Of a stretch of 64,000 bases of DNA, positions 1 through 12,282 are shown one piece after another. A program made the translations under genes and the position numbers. The stretch is from Tachypleus tridentatus. Lineage: Eukaryota > Arthropoda > Merostomata > Xiphosura > Limulidae. Position 1 is the stretch's first letter. Each line of letters opens with the position of its first letter. The DNA lies in contig NC_134837.1 in the NCBI RefSeq assembly GCF_004210375.1, positions 154,793,310-154,857,309 on the forward strand, given 5' to 3'. The notes under the pieces are model-generated. The model saw nothing but the letters and a program-made list of their open reading frames with translations. It did not search any database and was not told where the DNA came from.

Positions 1-2040
1 TATTTAAATATAGTTTATTTAGAATCTATAACAGTCAGGTGTAGCTTCAGACATTAACTTATGAATGCAATAATCTGAACATCAACTAAATGGTAAATTT
101 TCAGGCCTTGGTTTTTTACCAGAAATTAACAGGCTACATGCATTCTAGACTTTATGGAGATTTGTTTTCATTAAAGTTAGCATTATTTTTCAGAATTTAT
201 AATGCATAATGGAGTGGTTTAGATATTTTCATTGTTAGTTGGTTAGATTGGCATTTTATGGCACAAAGCAACTAGGCTATCTGCACCAGATATTTTGGTA
301 ATGAAGTTATAAAAAATTACCTTTTTTCTGTGACTGATAATAAAAAACTTTATTTCAACCAAAATTTTGAAATAATTATTTATGGTTATTATTTCTTACA
401 TCATTTGTAGTTGTTATATTTATGACACCTGTAGCTCTTGTAACATATGCCTACTTTAAAATCTGTTTTTCATTATTTGGAAGTTATAATGCTCCTGACA
501 AAAATGTTTTAGTACTGTTGATAACCAAAATAAGTAAAAATGCAAGAAATAAAAAAGAATTGAAAACAGACTTGATGTTTGCAAACGCTAAAATGTGACT
601 ATAGGTGTAGACATGGTTTTTCTTTCAAAATATAATAATTTATTTCAATTAAAGTTTTCAAATGTTTGTCTAACTGTTTTTATTTTCTAATTGATCACAT
701 TAGTAGAAATAAAGATATAGATTTTAAATTTTTCATTACAACCTACATGAGCTAATAATAATAGACTTTCTAATTAATTTTATCACTAATTCCTTGTAAC
801 ACATAGGTATAAGTAAAAAACAATGAATGTGATGTACACTTATCAATTAAACTAGTAGAAGTCTAATTAGAACCCCTCTTCGTATAAGAATGAAAGAAAA
901 ACTATTCTTGCTATGAGAACAGTTGTTAAGAAAGTTTAAATGTGCTTGGATGTAGCACAGAGTTAGACTATCATGTGTTGATAAAGTTAAAAAATAAGTT
1001 GTTTTTTATAGCTTTGTAAAATTTCTTTTCTGTTCCCTTTGTTTTGAATTCTGAATATATTTGTGTATAAAATTATATATATTTGAAAGCTACAGAAATT
1101 TTCTTCAAAGAGAAAATATATGATAACTTTACATAAGGTAAGTAAGCTTATACAGTTTAAAGATGGGTTGAATGGATAACAAATCTTATTAAAAGTTTAA
1201 CATGTTAATGAATGTTTGGAAGTGTTTGGAAAAGGTTTTGTCATCATCAGGTTTAATAATATACTTATACACTGAAATATATATTGTATGCAGCAAAGAG
1301 GTTGCATAACCTAAGATTGTTTAAAGCATAATAAAGTTATTTTGTTAATGCTTTGTTTATAATTCCTATTTTTACTTTTTAATAAACACATTATAACATC
1401 CTACTCAAAAATGATTGTTGTCCATGCAATAAAGCCCTTTGTCAAACCTGCAAGTTCATATAAACCACTAACTCATTTTCTGAATGCACAAACAAAGCAA
1501 CTTTATATAAAGAAATCACTTGTGAAACAAAAACACCATTTTTATTACACAGTGTAAAAAAAATGCAGTCATTAATAATTAGAACATGAAAAACCTTTAG
1601 AGAACATTTCAATAACCATAAATCTTCTATTAACACTGAAAATGATCTCCCAGTTGCTCAACACTTTTACCAACCCATTTGGGTTATAGGATTTACCATT
1701 TCACTTCTATCAAGACTTCTTGAACCTAGGTATTTTTCTGTCATGAATGATGTGTTTAAAATGCTTTGTTTCTCAATGACCAACTATTAGAGCTGTAAGG
1801 ATTATTGTTGATTTCTTGTTGCTCTAATTCTGAATTTTTACTATATGATATGTATGGTAAATATATATATGATAAAAACTTATTTTAATATTTTTGAGTG
1901 ATAATATAATCATTTTTAAACAATCCACTTAACTCTACATACAGTAGTAATTCTTGTGTGCTTACTCTTGAGTTTTTGCTCATGCCACTAACCTTGAACT
2001 ATTTCTCACCTAAATCACATGATTTGCACAAGTACATAAT
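1..2040. other. AT-rich sequence, no gene seen
   Basis: No convincing coding exon, RNA gene or recognisable transposon on either strand. Open frames are short and full of AT-driven codons. A short TA-rich stretch lies near 1856-1875. Could be intergenic or intronic. Confidence 0.6.
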
Positions 2041-2229
2041 GTCGTCATCGTGTAGTAATATCTCTTCACCAATAGGAAGGTGATGCATCCTCCATGCTCA
2101 TGGGTCCTCACATGAACTTGCACTTGAAATTATCTTTATTCTTAATTTAGGCACATTCATTTTTTAATTTTGAAAGATTTTGTGCAATCTTTGTGATTGA
2201 TATATTAATCTTTATTATAAAGTTACCAT

Positions 2230-4560
2230 ATTTTTGATAATATCTAATGACTTTCATGAAATTTATAATCGTTTCTTTTCATGGTTTCTGTGCAAGTGAG
2301 ATCTATTTGTGTGTGACACCCTCTTCTCTGTCATTTACATTCCCCAGTCTTCCATACATGGCTTCAGTCTTGCTCCACTCGTTTGCCATGAGGTCTTCAA
2401 GATGCTTTTCTTTCTTTGGAGTCTTGGGTGCAAGTTTCTTGCCAACATTTTATCATGTCTTTACTCTATCATCTTTACTGTTCCTTGACTCATCATTTCC
2501 TTTTCTCACTCTCTCTGCCTCTTCTGACCATACTTTCCTCCCAGGAGGTTATCCTTTGTCTATTCTACTGGTAGCTACCTCTAACCATTGAACCTAGTTG
2601 ATTTGGTTCCTGTTGAATTGCTTTTTTATCTTTTCTGCTCACTTAATAATCGACCTTTGCATCACTTTGGTTTCTACCCTTTGTCTGTCATCTTTCCCTA
2701 TTGTTTTTCTTCTGTTTTCTGATCCTCAGAACCATTGTCCCAATGACACAATGTGAGAGCTCTTGGTTTTAAATGCCTTACAGAATGTTATTTTTTCCTT
2801 TTTGGGTTACTGTTCCCACCTCTTTGTTGAACCTTGAATCGTGGAGACTGATATCTTCTCTTTGCACTTCTCTAAACCACTTCTGATGATTCCCTTGTTC
2901 TAAATAAAGGAGTTTCACTGTCTTAATAGATTGTTTTTCCCCAACCTTTAAATTAAGGTGGTCCATGTCTTGGATACCTTTCATCACCTTCCAATAATCC
3001 CATCATCACAATACACACTGTTTTGAGGTTCTACTTTTTGGTATGACTCTTGCTCCTTATGTTTCCAGCCATGTTATGAGGGCTTTAACTTGCTATATTC
3101 ACAGTCTTGGCCTTTGTTTCTTTTCCTTTTTGGACACATGGCTGCATTTTGCTTCTTTCTTTTCTACAGGTACGTTCATTATTAATTGAAAAACAGTTTC
3201 TTTAGAAAGATATGTTTTAATTTTTGGGTTATTTCTGACTCTTATATTTGTTCCTTTTCTCTCCACTCCTTATTTGGGCTTATCCATTTTCACTTTGTTT
3301 GCAAATTATGGAATATCTGGTTACCTGAACTCTTTTGATCCAAGGTTACATAACCAATGGTCTGGCTGTATACACCATCTTGCTCGTGCTGTTCATTTCT
3401 GTATGTGTTCCCTGCCATCTCCCTCCTCTCCCTCCAGTGTCTTGTTAAAGTTCCATAACACCCCTTGTCAAGTCTTGTTGATGGCACGTTACTGACCAGC
3501 TCTCTCTTGGTTTCCTTCTTCTCCAACTTTATTACTATTTCATCTGGGAATGTTGTCCTCTATTGTTCACATGTGGCATTGCTCATTTTTTTTCTCAATG
3601 GACACTTTATCATGTTGTATTGCCCTTCTTTTGTACTGCTTGATTCATCCTTTCATTCTAGGATTCCTAACACAATTGGTGTTTTTATCCCTACTGACTC
3701 ATCAGGCACCTTCTGCCACTGGGCTGTCTTGTTGCTCATCATTTGGATTTCTTTATCATGCTTTTTGACCAGAGATTTTCAGTCTGCACCATGGCAAGAT
3801 ATCATGAGGCTTTGTTAGCCATCTTTGACATTTACTGCTATTGTTCCATGTTTCCTTTCCATGTCTTTCCTTCCTTTTCCTGACTCAGTTTATGTGCCTT
3901 ATTGAGACCTTCTTGCAGTTCTTTACATGTTTATCTAATACCTGTTTGAAACCTTAGCCACTTGTTTTTTTCACCTTTACATGAAGCCTCTTTCCTTCTT
4001 CCTTAGGCTTAAGGTCATCAGGTTTCCGATATTATGCCTTATATGCCTCCTGTAATTTGTTCCACAAATCTTGCTCCATTTTGTTCCCTAACTGATCTTT
4101 CCTTCCATACATATAAGCAGCTTGGTGAGTCATTTTTTTCTGATTCTCTTCTATCATTTTCAGCTCACAATGATTGTTCTAATTATGATTGTCTTTTATA
4201 CTCAATTCAGGAAATCTAGTTTTGCACTGCTCTCCTTCAGGATGCATATACCTATTCTTGCTCTATGATTCCTCCTTATTCATGGATCATGAGTCAACTA
4301 TTCTTATTAGGTGGGTTCAGGTCTTATTTGGGTTATTTGTTTTTCCATGAGGATGACATTCTTAAATTCTATCATTTTACTTCTCATCAGATTTTTACCT
4401 TGATTCACTCTGATGTCACTGTTTTGAAAATCATTGGATTGAATCTTACAGATGGCACACACACTTTCATTATCTGGCATTTATCATCAAACAGATATAT
4501 TATCCCTCCAGGTGCTATTTTTCAACTTACTTGCCACTCTTAATGGGGTAAGCACCTAAT
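2230..4560 (+). mobile_element. Decayed LINE-like block (possible non-LTR retrotransposon)
   Basis: This stretch is unusually pyrimidine-rich on the plus strand and has several open pieces (2247-2591, 3465-3818, 4265-4543) with coding-like composition in different frames. The last piece, about 92 codons, carries a run (S-D-V-T-V-L-K-I then T-H-T-F-I-I-W-H-L) that resembles the strand around the catalytic core of an apurinic-type endonuclease, where non-LTR elements usually show a V-x-I pattern followed by a Y-x-P-P turn. The earlier pieces would then be an ORF1-like region. No reverse transcriptase motif was found and stops are frequent, so this is at best an old 5' fragment. The assignment is by eye and tentative. 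Confidence 0.35.
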
Positions 4561-5760
4561 TTATATCTTTAAACACTTATCTTTAGAACCCACTCAGTGG
4601 CAACTATACTTGTATTCCAAATCCACATAATGATAGAGGTAAAGGAAAGCCCATCAAACCTGATTTTTGTGTGACTTCTATTGAGATGGAGTTTTTCTGT
4701 AAGACCTCTATGGTTGTATATGTGTGCATGTGTGTATGTTGACGTCCATTCCAAACCACATCTTTCACATAATATCATATAAAAAGCCAGCATCAGGGGA
4801 GTGTCTGCTTACTTTACTGGCTCATACATGCCAGGTTTTCAAAATAGGTTTCTCCTGTAAAGTACTTTTGCAATGGTCAGGATAAATGGGATAAGGGAAC
4901 CTTTCCAAAGTGTACCCAGTGTGACCCCCCCTCCATAATGTATTTGAGTGAAATACTGGATAGTTCCTTTCTGGTGGTATGATCTTTTTTGGAAAGAGTC
5001 CAAGCAGGCAGTGTAGTGCATTGGGAAATAAGGCAAGGGTATCCATGTCAGTGTGGTATATGCTACCCACTATTATATAGTATGACAACTTCTTAGTTGT
5101 TTTGACCAGCCAAATGGGACAAAAGTGTTCTTGTTGGGAGTCAGTTCCTGTATATATATGATGAGTAACTTGTACATATAAACCATATGACCTGATTATT
5201 GCACTAGTTACACTACACCTTGTGTCCATCTGACTTGTTAAGTACAGATAGTTCGACTGGTCATGTATTTTACCTGACTTCATTTTGCTTTCCTTCTTCC
5301 ATACATCTACCCAAACAAAGAGTGAACTGTCTCCTCTAACAAGCTCTTACTATAAGATATCCTGTTTTAAGAGCTTTTCACCTTTTGATGCCCTATTCGG
5401 AAGTACTGTGTGAAGAGAGATAAGTGGATTGTTTTGGAAGTTAACATTTTCCTTACTTGTAAATGTATTTCTGATAGATACCTACCTTTCCACACATCTT
5501 TTCACTCATCTTTCCTACTACCAGTGCAAGTTATTGCCATTGCATTGTCTAAGAATGAAAATTTCAAGTGCAAGTGCTTGTGGGGATGTATTACACATGT
5601 AAGATGTATCATTCTCCTGCAGATGGAGGGTTATTGTTGCATGATAATTAAATCATGTACTACCATAGTTCACATAAGAATGTGAGTGGGAGACAGTTCA
5701 AAGATATTGACATGCACAAAATCTCAAAGGCAAGAACGTGAGGAATGGCCACTGCATGCA
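4560..5760. other. Possible dispersed-repeat sequence, unassigned
   Basis: Less AT-rich than its surroundings and holding a 153-codon minus-strand frame (4822-5283) that I do not recognise. The frame has no domain signature. It may continue the LINE-like block before it or be a separate repeat family. Confidence 0.25.
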
Positions 5761-6111
5761 GAAAGATAAGTATTTATCAGAAGTACATTTTTAAGTAGGA
5801 AAATTTTCAGTGACACACATTTTGTTAAGTTATTACAATAATAAAATCAAAATAACCTAACATCTTAAGATATACTATAAGTGATCCAACTAATTTCTCT
5901 GCCATATAATTTTAGTTTTCTTATTTTTATTCCATTTCCTAAAGTTAAGAAATATGTGAAATACATGGCACAGTAAATTTATAACTTGAGAACAAGTTCT
6001 GTTGACCACAATCTTTTTCTTTCCTTGTGAAAGATTTGAATCTGATGTGGATATCTTTGAAAGTTTGAACTTTAACTGATGTTATATTGTTGGCTTTTCA
6101 TATCCTTGTAG

Positions 6112-6297
6112 ACTTGTAAATATTTTTTAGAAGCACTTGAGAATAATAAGTATGGTTGGTTCTAGGATTGCCCTAATGGAGGAGACAAGTGTCATTACTG
6201 ACATGCACTCCCACCAGGTTTTGTTCTCAATAAAGACAAAAAGAAGAACCATAAAAAGAAAGATGGCATTTTCATTGAAGAACTTGTAGAGAAAGAG
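6112..6297 (+). pseudogene. Broken exon of a ZC3H15/DFRP1-like CCCH zinc-finger gene
   Basis: ZC3H15 (DFRP1) binds and stabilises the developmentally regulated GTPase DRG1 and acts in the cytoplasm on translation. In the frame starting at 6112 the translation follows that family closely: a stretch like C-K-Y-F-L-E-A-L-E-N-N-K-Y-G-W-F, then C-P-N-G-G-D-K-C-H-Y, then H-A-L-P-P-G-F-V-L-N-K-D-K-K-K, then an acidic E-E-L-V-E-K-E end. This covers the second CCCH finger and the start of the DRG-binding region. The exon has a pyrimidine-rich acceptor ending in AG at 6110-6111 and a GT donor at 6298-6299. Two in-frame stops break it: TAG at 6163-6165, where the family has Trp, and TGA at 6199-6201, where it has Arg (one C-to-T change). 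The flanking splice sites argue for an unprocessed duplicate rather than a retrocopy. No further exons of the gene were found nearby. Confidence 0.75.
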
Positions 6298-7540
6298 GTT
6301 TGTTCAAGCATTGTAAAACTGATTTATATTTCACTCAGATCTCTTTTTTAAAATAACCAAAAGTTTAAAGATAATAGTTTAGTGAGATAACTAGCTGTAA
6401 AACTGGAGTGTTTATGTTCACAGCTATTTATTGTAGATTATGTATGAAAGCATATATTTAAAAAAAAAAAAAAAACTTCCATGGATTGACATCATCACAA
6501 TACTATGGAACTCTGGATGTGTATCTTATTGAAGGAACTGTTTGTACAAAATGTAATTTTATTATTATTGTACTACGGTGATAAATTAACAAAATGTACT
6601 TCATATACCCCCTCAGGTTTTGCTTAGAAAGGATTGGTTAGATTTTATAATTGTTGTGAGAAAAAAGTTGTATTTAAGATGTAAAATAATTAGGAGAGGC
6701 CTTCTCCAGTTCCTTGAGAACTAATGAAAAGAAATATTTTAATTTACAGAAACCAGTGTATTATGAAGAATTAAGAATAAATATTTCTAAATTTCTCAAA
6801 ATATCTTTTCATAATTAATAGCCTTTCTGAAAACTGCACTGTGAATATTATTTTGTGTCTCATTTTTAATATAATTTTGTAAACTTGTATTCTAATTTTA
6901 ACACATTAGTGACACTCTGCAATCTAAATAATGTTTAATCTATTTTTTATAAAAACTAAACAGAATTTTACATCAGTTTGAAACTGCATTACATTTCTTT
7001 ATAGGACTGTGATATGAAATCTATTGATTCGTTAAATAAATTATTCCACTTTGACTAACTGTAAAATGAGTTGGTGAATGAGATATTACTGTTATTTACC
7101 AAAGAAGAATGCATCATGATGAAGTAGTTGATACCTGTTATTTTAAGATGCTTCAAAGCTTCTCTTTTGTACTTTTTTTAAAGTTAGTATCAACAAATAA
7201 TTCTGAAAAAGTCAAAATTTCACCTGGCTATAGGTCTAACCACACGTGGCTTGAATTAAGTCATGTTAAATTTCAAGAGCAAAATTAAATCATTGAATTA
7301 AAAAGAATATATAAAATAAACTTGTAGTTATTCTTCTACACTTTTAAGAAATACATCAGAATTGAAATGTATTCAATAAAGTTTATTACGAGACACTACT
7401 ATTAATGTAAATAATGTCATATATCTCCAGCAGTATTCTTTATTAGCTAAATATTTTGCTGTTACAACATTATTAGGAGCTATCAGTATTCTATATATTC
7501 ACTAATCTATTTAAAACTGGATGAGTGAACTAGTAGGATG
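6298..7540. other. AT-rich sequence, no gene seen
   Basis: AT-rich with a 16-nt A run near 6460-6476. I looked for further ZC3H15-like exons downstream of 6297 and found none. Confidence 0.55.
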
Positions 7541-7544
7541 TTTA

Positions 7545-7652
7545 ATAGCTTCTGAAAAATCTCACATTAGAAATATGAGGTTCAATTCCACGTGGTAGAC
7601 ACAGCAGCTTTCCCAGTGCAGCTTTGCTCTAAAATGGCCAAGCTCCTGAAAA
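7545..7652 (+). repeat. Degenerate tRNA-derived SINE fragment (short family)
   Basis: A B-box-like GAGGTTCAATTCC is followed by a tail similar to that of the short SINE family seen at 12283 (GACACAGCAG ... GCAGCTTTGCTCTAA). The A-box half is not clear and no target duplication was found. Confidence 0.4.
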
Positions 7653-7654
7653 AC

Positions 7655-8985
7655 TGTAATAGCAAAATGTTAAGCAAATGAAGATACATTCTAGAGATAT
7701 AAAACATTATTTTATTTGTCTTAATGGAACTAGTTTAGTATTTAATGCCTATTTGGGTCAGGTATTGGTTAGGTGTTATTTTTTTTTATCATGGTATCCT
7801 CTTGAAACATACAAGTGAAAGGATCTTTTGTGTTGGAAGTGTAAAGTTCTAATGGATAATTCTGTCACTTTGACATAAACAATTATATTATTCTGTACCA
7901 CCCTGTCCAGAAATATTGCACTAAACTGGTGATGTTAGTAAATATTTTAGATGCAACTTTTAAACATGCATAATAAACCAATGTATCAACAAAAGCCAAA
8001 GCATGGGTTTTATGTACAATAGCTGAAACTCCTCCTCCTAAGGCATGAAGGTATAACCATTTATTTATAATATGGTATATTTTCAATATGTAATTTTTAG
8101 TTTCTGTGAATATTAAGGTTTAAACTAAATGATAACTGTTTTAACCAAATATGAATATATTAATTTATTGATGATTATTGTTGTAAACTTACTTTCTACT
8201 AGTGTGTGTATACATAATTTTCCAGGTATGTTGGGCAAATGATTTTTCTACAATAACTGTCTGACTTGTTGGTGATAAATGTGGCAATAAATGAACAGTA
8301 TGCATTCCTTGTTTTTACAATAATATGTGTGTTGTGTGTATATTCAGAAAAAGTTAAATTTATGTGTAGTATTCTTTGTATTATGGAGATCATAGTTGTG
8401 TCTTAAACATTATACATTTTTCTCTTTCTTGTCAAAACTTCACTTAGACCAATTCAGTTGCTCTAGAATTCAGCTGTCAAGCCATATTGTTTTTCTTTAT
8501 TTTAGTCACAATAGTGTCTATGTATAATTCATTTACACTGTCACACGTGTTACCACAGTTGTCTTTTGAACTTCTAATAATCATCTGCCTTTTGTCAAGT
8601 CCACACAGGTGGGTTCACGTAGTTTAGAACACCTTTTGATGAGACAAATTCTCTTAATCTCTTTCAAACTTTAATATCACTCTTAACAAATCAACCATTA
8701 TGCCATTAACTTCTATGACAGTTACCTTTACAGTTTCTAATTTTTCTCTAACCAAACTTCTCTTTTACATGACTTTTACACTATTTCCACTCATTTGGTC
8801 ACAGCTATTTATACGTTCATCACTTAAGCCTTCTAGAAATTTCCATAGCCTTTACATCAATGCATTACAAACACAAATTAATTAATAACACTACCTACAT
8901 TAAACAGTCTTTAATATCTGACAATAAGCCCCTCTTCAAGGAAATTATTTAAGATATTCTTTATTCACTATATATAAAGATGTTT
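7655..8985. other. AT-rich sequence, no gene seen
   Basis: Only short frames, none with recognisable protein motifs. No repeat structure stands out. Confidence 0.5.
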
Positions 8986-9121
8986 TCAGCTCACCCACAA
9001 AGTATATTGATACTGACTGCACCAATGTTTACAGTCCTTGTGATGGCTTCAATGTGGAACTCTTTGTTACAAAGGTACAACACCCACCTCATGATCCTTA
9101 CATTATTGACTTGCACCTCTG
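8978..9121 (+). other. Unassigned coding-like stretch
   Basis: About 47 codons are open in one frame (K-D-V-F-S-S-P onward to a TGA near 9121) with a balanced, protein-like composition including C, D, P, H and V, unlike the K/N/I/F-rich noise nearby. No family recognised, no ATG and no clear splice sites. It may be a fragment of a transposon related to the adjacent Penelope-like terminus, or chance. Confidence 0.2.
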
Positions 9122-9214
9122 AATGTTTGCAAATTGTTGATGGTCTGTCTAGATGATGAACTCCTTCCTGTACAAGTAGTTCTGGAACTTCTTAATGGTA
9201 AGTATGATGGTCAG

Positions 9215-9540
9215 ACATGCTCATTCAGCAACGGAGTGGTTCTTTATATGCAAAAACGGCTCGTTTGGGCTGAGAAAATACTTTACATAGAAGAGCGAAC
9301 AACGTTTCGACCTTCTTCGGTCATCGTCAGGTTCACAAAGAAAGAGGTAACTGACCGGAAGCTGACCACATGTTTGAAAGGGGTTGTGTAACTGTGTGTC
9401 GAAATGTAGAGGGCGGTGTTAGATGTTTGAATATACAATTTTATTTATTTTATTATATTAATGTAGGTATAAAGGCGTTCCTTTATATTGGTTTATTTTG
9501 GGTTTAAGTTGTTGTATAAGTAAGGCTTCTTTAATTTTGC
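9215..9540 (+). mobile_element. Penelope-like element terminal fragment
   Basis: The stretch contains ACGTTTCGACCTTCTTCGG followed by TCATCGTCAGG, a motif I know from the terminal repeats of Penelope-like retroelements. The part from about 9250 to 9298 recurs in reverse complement at 14372-14425, showing it is a dispersed repeat. The 56-bp minisatellite follows directly. The exact boundaries are not marked by a target duplication that I could see. Confidence 0.55.
9303..9330 (-). ncRNA. Hammerhead-ribozyme-like core in the Penelope-like terminus
   Basis: Read on the minus strand, CTGACGA is followed by a T, then GACC-GAAGAA-GGTC as a 4-bp stem-loop, then GAAAC. Hammerhead cores have CUGANGA and GAAA flanking stem II, and Penelope-like termini are known to carry hammerhead motifs. 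One unpaired U lies between CUGACGA and the stem, and I could not define stems I and III or the cleavage triplet, so activity is unproven. Confidence 0.35.
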
Positions 9541-9553
9541 GTTTGTTTATGTT

Positions 9554-10595
9554 TGTTTCTTTGACACTAACATCTTTGTTCATTTATACACTGTCCGTAG
9601 TTTCTTTGAATCGGTAACTGTACTAACGTCTTTTTTCCTTTATACACCCTCCATGGTTTCTTTGACATTGTAAGTGTTGTAACGTCTTTCTTCATTTATA
9701 CACTCTCCATGGTTTCTTTGACATGGTAACTGTACTAAGGTCTTTCTTCATTTATACACACTCCATGGTTTCTTTGATGCAGTAACTGTACTAAAGTCTT
9801 TCTTCATTTATACACTCTCCATAGTTTCTTTGATAGTGTAATTCTACTAACGTCTTTCTTCATTTATACACTCTCCATGGTTTTTTTGACACGGTAACTG
9901 TACTTAGGTCTTTCTTCATTTATACACTCTCCATAGTTTCTTTGATAGTGCAACTGTACTAACGTCTTTCTTCATTTATACACTCTCCATGGTTTCTTTG
10001 ATAGTGTAACTCTACTAACGTCTTTCTTCATTTATACACTCTCCATAGTTTCTTTGATAGTGTAACTGTACTAACGTCTTTCTTCATTTATACACTCTCC
10101 ATGGTTTTTTTGACACGATAACTGTACTTAGGTCTTTCTTCATTTATACACTCTCCATGGTTTCTTTGACATGGTAACTGTACTTAGGTCTTTCTTCATT
10201 TATACACTCTCCATCGTTTCTTTGATAGTGTAACTGTACTAACGTCTTTCTTCATTTATACACTCTCCATGGTTTCTTTGATAGTGTAACTGTACTAACG
10301 TCTTTCTTCATTTATACACTCTCCATAGTTTCTTTGATAGTGTAACTGTACTAACGTCTTTCTTCATTTATACACTCTCCATGGTTTTTTTGACACTATA
10401 AGTGTTGTAATGGCTTTCTTCATTTATACACTCTCCATGGTTTTTTTTATGCTGTAGCTGAACTAATATCTTTGTTCATTTGTACACTCTCTATAGTTTC
10501 TTTGACTCGGTAACTGTACTAACATCTTTCTTCATTTATACACTCTCCATGGTTTCTTTGACGCTGTAGCTGTACTTACATCTTTCTTCATGTTT
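9554..10595. repeat. 56-bp minisatellite, about 18-19 units
   Basis: The block CATTTATACACTCTCCATGG recurs every 56 bp (for example at 9861, 9917, 9973, 10029), followed by TTTCTTTGAYAxxGTAACTGTACTAACG with point variation. Edge units (about 9554-9750 and 10380-10590) are more diverged than central ones, as expected of an array homogenised by unequal exchange. Confidence 0.95.
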
Positions 10596-10596
10596 G

Positions 10597-10671
10597 ACGT
10601 GATAGGGATTCGAACCTGTGACTCCAAGATTATGAGTCGAGTGCCTTAAACACCTGGCCACTTCAGGCTTT
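10597..10671 (-). repeat. SINE head fragment (long tRNA-derived family)
   Basis: On the minus strand this reads as the tRNA-like head of the long SINE family: GTGGCCAGGTGTTTAAGGCA (A box), ATAATCT, then GGTTCGAATCCC (B box). It stops soon after the B box, so the body and tail are missing. An isolated tRNA gene is less likely because the same head precedes SINE bodies elsewhere in the window. Confidence 0.7.
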
Positions 10672-10915
10672 CTTGGCTGGAGGTAGGTGTTTGTTGGGAG
10701 AGGGGTGGGTGTGGCAGGGGAGAGAAACTGGTTGGGAAAGGGGTGAGCAAAGTTTTTGATGAGGTAATTTTCCATTGAAGTGGTATAATTGAGGAAACGG
10801 CTGTGATAGGATGAAGCTCACCATCATTTCGGAAGATCTTAATAAAGTGGGTTGGTAGTCCTAATTTTTCCAATATTAAGCTGTGGGCAGTGTGTATCTT
10901 GAAGTACATGGAAAT
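10672..10915 (-). other. Unassigned open stretch
   Basis: A minus-strand frame of 87 codons (10646-10909) begins with coding-like residues (Y-F-K-I-H-T-A-H-S-L-I-L-E-K-L-G-L-P) and then becomes proline/serine rich. I recognise no domain. It may be part of a transposon next to the SINE head. Confidence 0.2.
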
Positions 10916-11076
10916 TTCAATAGTTTGGATAATTTAGTCAGTCAAGAAGTATTAAGTAACGTTACCTAGACAGACTATGTAATCTGAAGTTTCAACTATA
11001 TATTGCTATGTGGATAACAATACATATGTTGGCTAAGCATCAGATGAGAGTTATTTGAAATCAAACAAAATAACTT

Positions 11077-11165
11077 TTGAAATTAAGCACAAAGCTGTCT
11101 ATAGGTTGTTTGTGCTATACCACCATGGGTATCGAAACCAAGTTTTTAGCATTGAAACCAATAAC
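11077..11165 (-). repeat. Partial SINE copy (third family)
   Basis: Matches the reverse complement of the family seen whole at 42015-42137: a tail-side GAATTAAGCACAAAGCT-like block, then CATGGGTATCGAAACCAAG (B box on the other strand). Truncated and diverged. Confidence 0.5.
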
Positions 11166-11280
11166 ACTTGCTGCTGTTCCACACTTATTAAAGTATTTTT
11201 ATATGTGACACACAAAACATTTAAGCATTCTGTCTTTTTATGGCTAATACAAAAATAGTTCGATATCTTAGTAAATGTTT

Positions 11281-11535
11281 GGCTTGACATGGCCAGGTGA
11301 TTAGAGCGCTTGACTCCACGTTACACCAATCATGCTCACCCTTTCACCTGTGTTGATGTCATAACGTGACTGTCAATCCCACTCTTCATTGGTAAGAGGG
11401 TAGCTTTAGAGCTGATGGTGTGTGGTGTTGACTAGGTTCCTTCCCTCTGTTCTTACACTGCTAAATTTGGAACAGCTTGCACAGATAGCCCGTTTGTAGC
11501 TTTGTGTGAAATTAAAAGCAAAACGAGTAAACAAA
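11281..11535 (+). repeat. SINE, long tRNA-derived family, with deleted B box
   Basis: Begins GACATGGCCAGGTGATTAGAGCG (A box) and carries the family body (CATGCTCACCCTTTC, CTTACACTGCTAAATT, CACAGATAGCCC, GTAGCTTTGTGTGAAATT) with an AAAC-type end. About 30 bp covering the anticodon arm and B box are missing between the A box and TTACACC. Confidence 0.75.
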
Positions 11536-11539
11536 CTCA

Positions 11540-12270
11540 GTGATTTTTTATTGGCGGTAAGATATAGACTCCATTGTTTTCTAATTTGAAAAAATAGCAA
11601 TGGATGTTTATAATTTTAAAGTATTCATCACATCTTCTTGATATATTCATTTAATGTTAATTTGTGATGAATTTGGTGTGGTGATTCATGTTACAGAGAA
11701 CAAATCACAACAGTGGCTTCAAAATAACACCAACATCATGTCATGTTGAACTGATAAAATCAAATTTTCAGTTATATTTATCTACAATGTAGGAACTGTT
11801 TTTATTAGCTGTTGAAATGTTCCACTTGACAGCTTCTTATTCAGTAACAGTTCTATATCCAGAAGCTCTAACAGCTGGAGAAAGATTATGTGGTCATATT
11901 TCCTGGTGGTGAAAACAAATGTTGATGTTGTCATTATTATTGTATAAGATACTATCACTTATTTAATTTATCCTTCATAAACATGCAATTGAAATAGCTT
12001 TACACAAGTTAACTCTTTATGACTGAAGTATATTTCTTCACAAATATGCCATGAAAAGTCTTTCTGTGTACAGAATTGCTCATTAGAGCATAATATTTTA
12101 GGCCTTGTTCATGTTAATTTCAGATGTACTAAAGGAATTCAAGAGGAACAGGAACAAAAAATCACACACAGACCAATACTTTTCTGTATTCTATATTAAC
12201 TAAAAAGAAATAGTAGTTATTAATACAATATAATTCGTGCTAAGGAAGTAATATTTATTTTAAGCTGTAA
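11540..12270. other. AT-rich sequence, no gene seen
   Basis: No coding motif or repeat recognised on either strand. Confidence 0.5.
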
Positions 12271-12282
12271 ACTAGTGTTATG

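Noticed and set aside
7636-7660. ATGGCCAAGCTCCTG resembling the short exon candidate at 13308
   Set aside because: It lies in the tail of a degraded SINE and has no donor; the resemblance is short enough to be chance.
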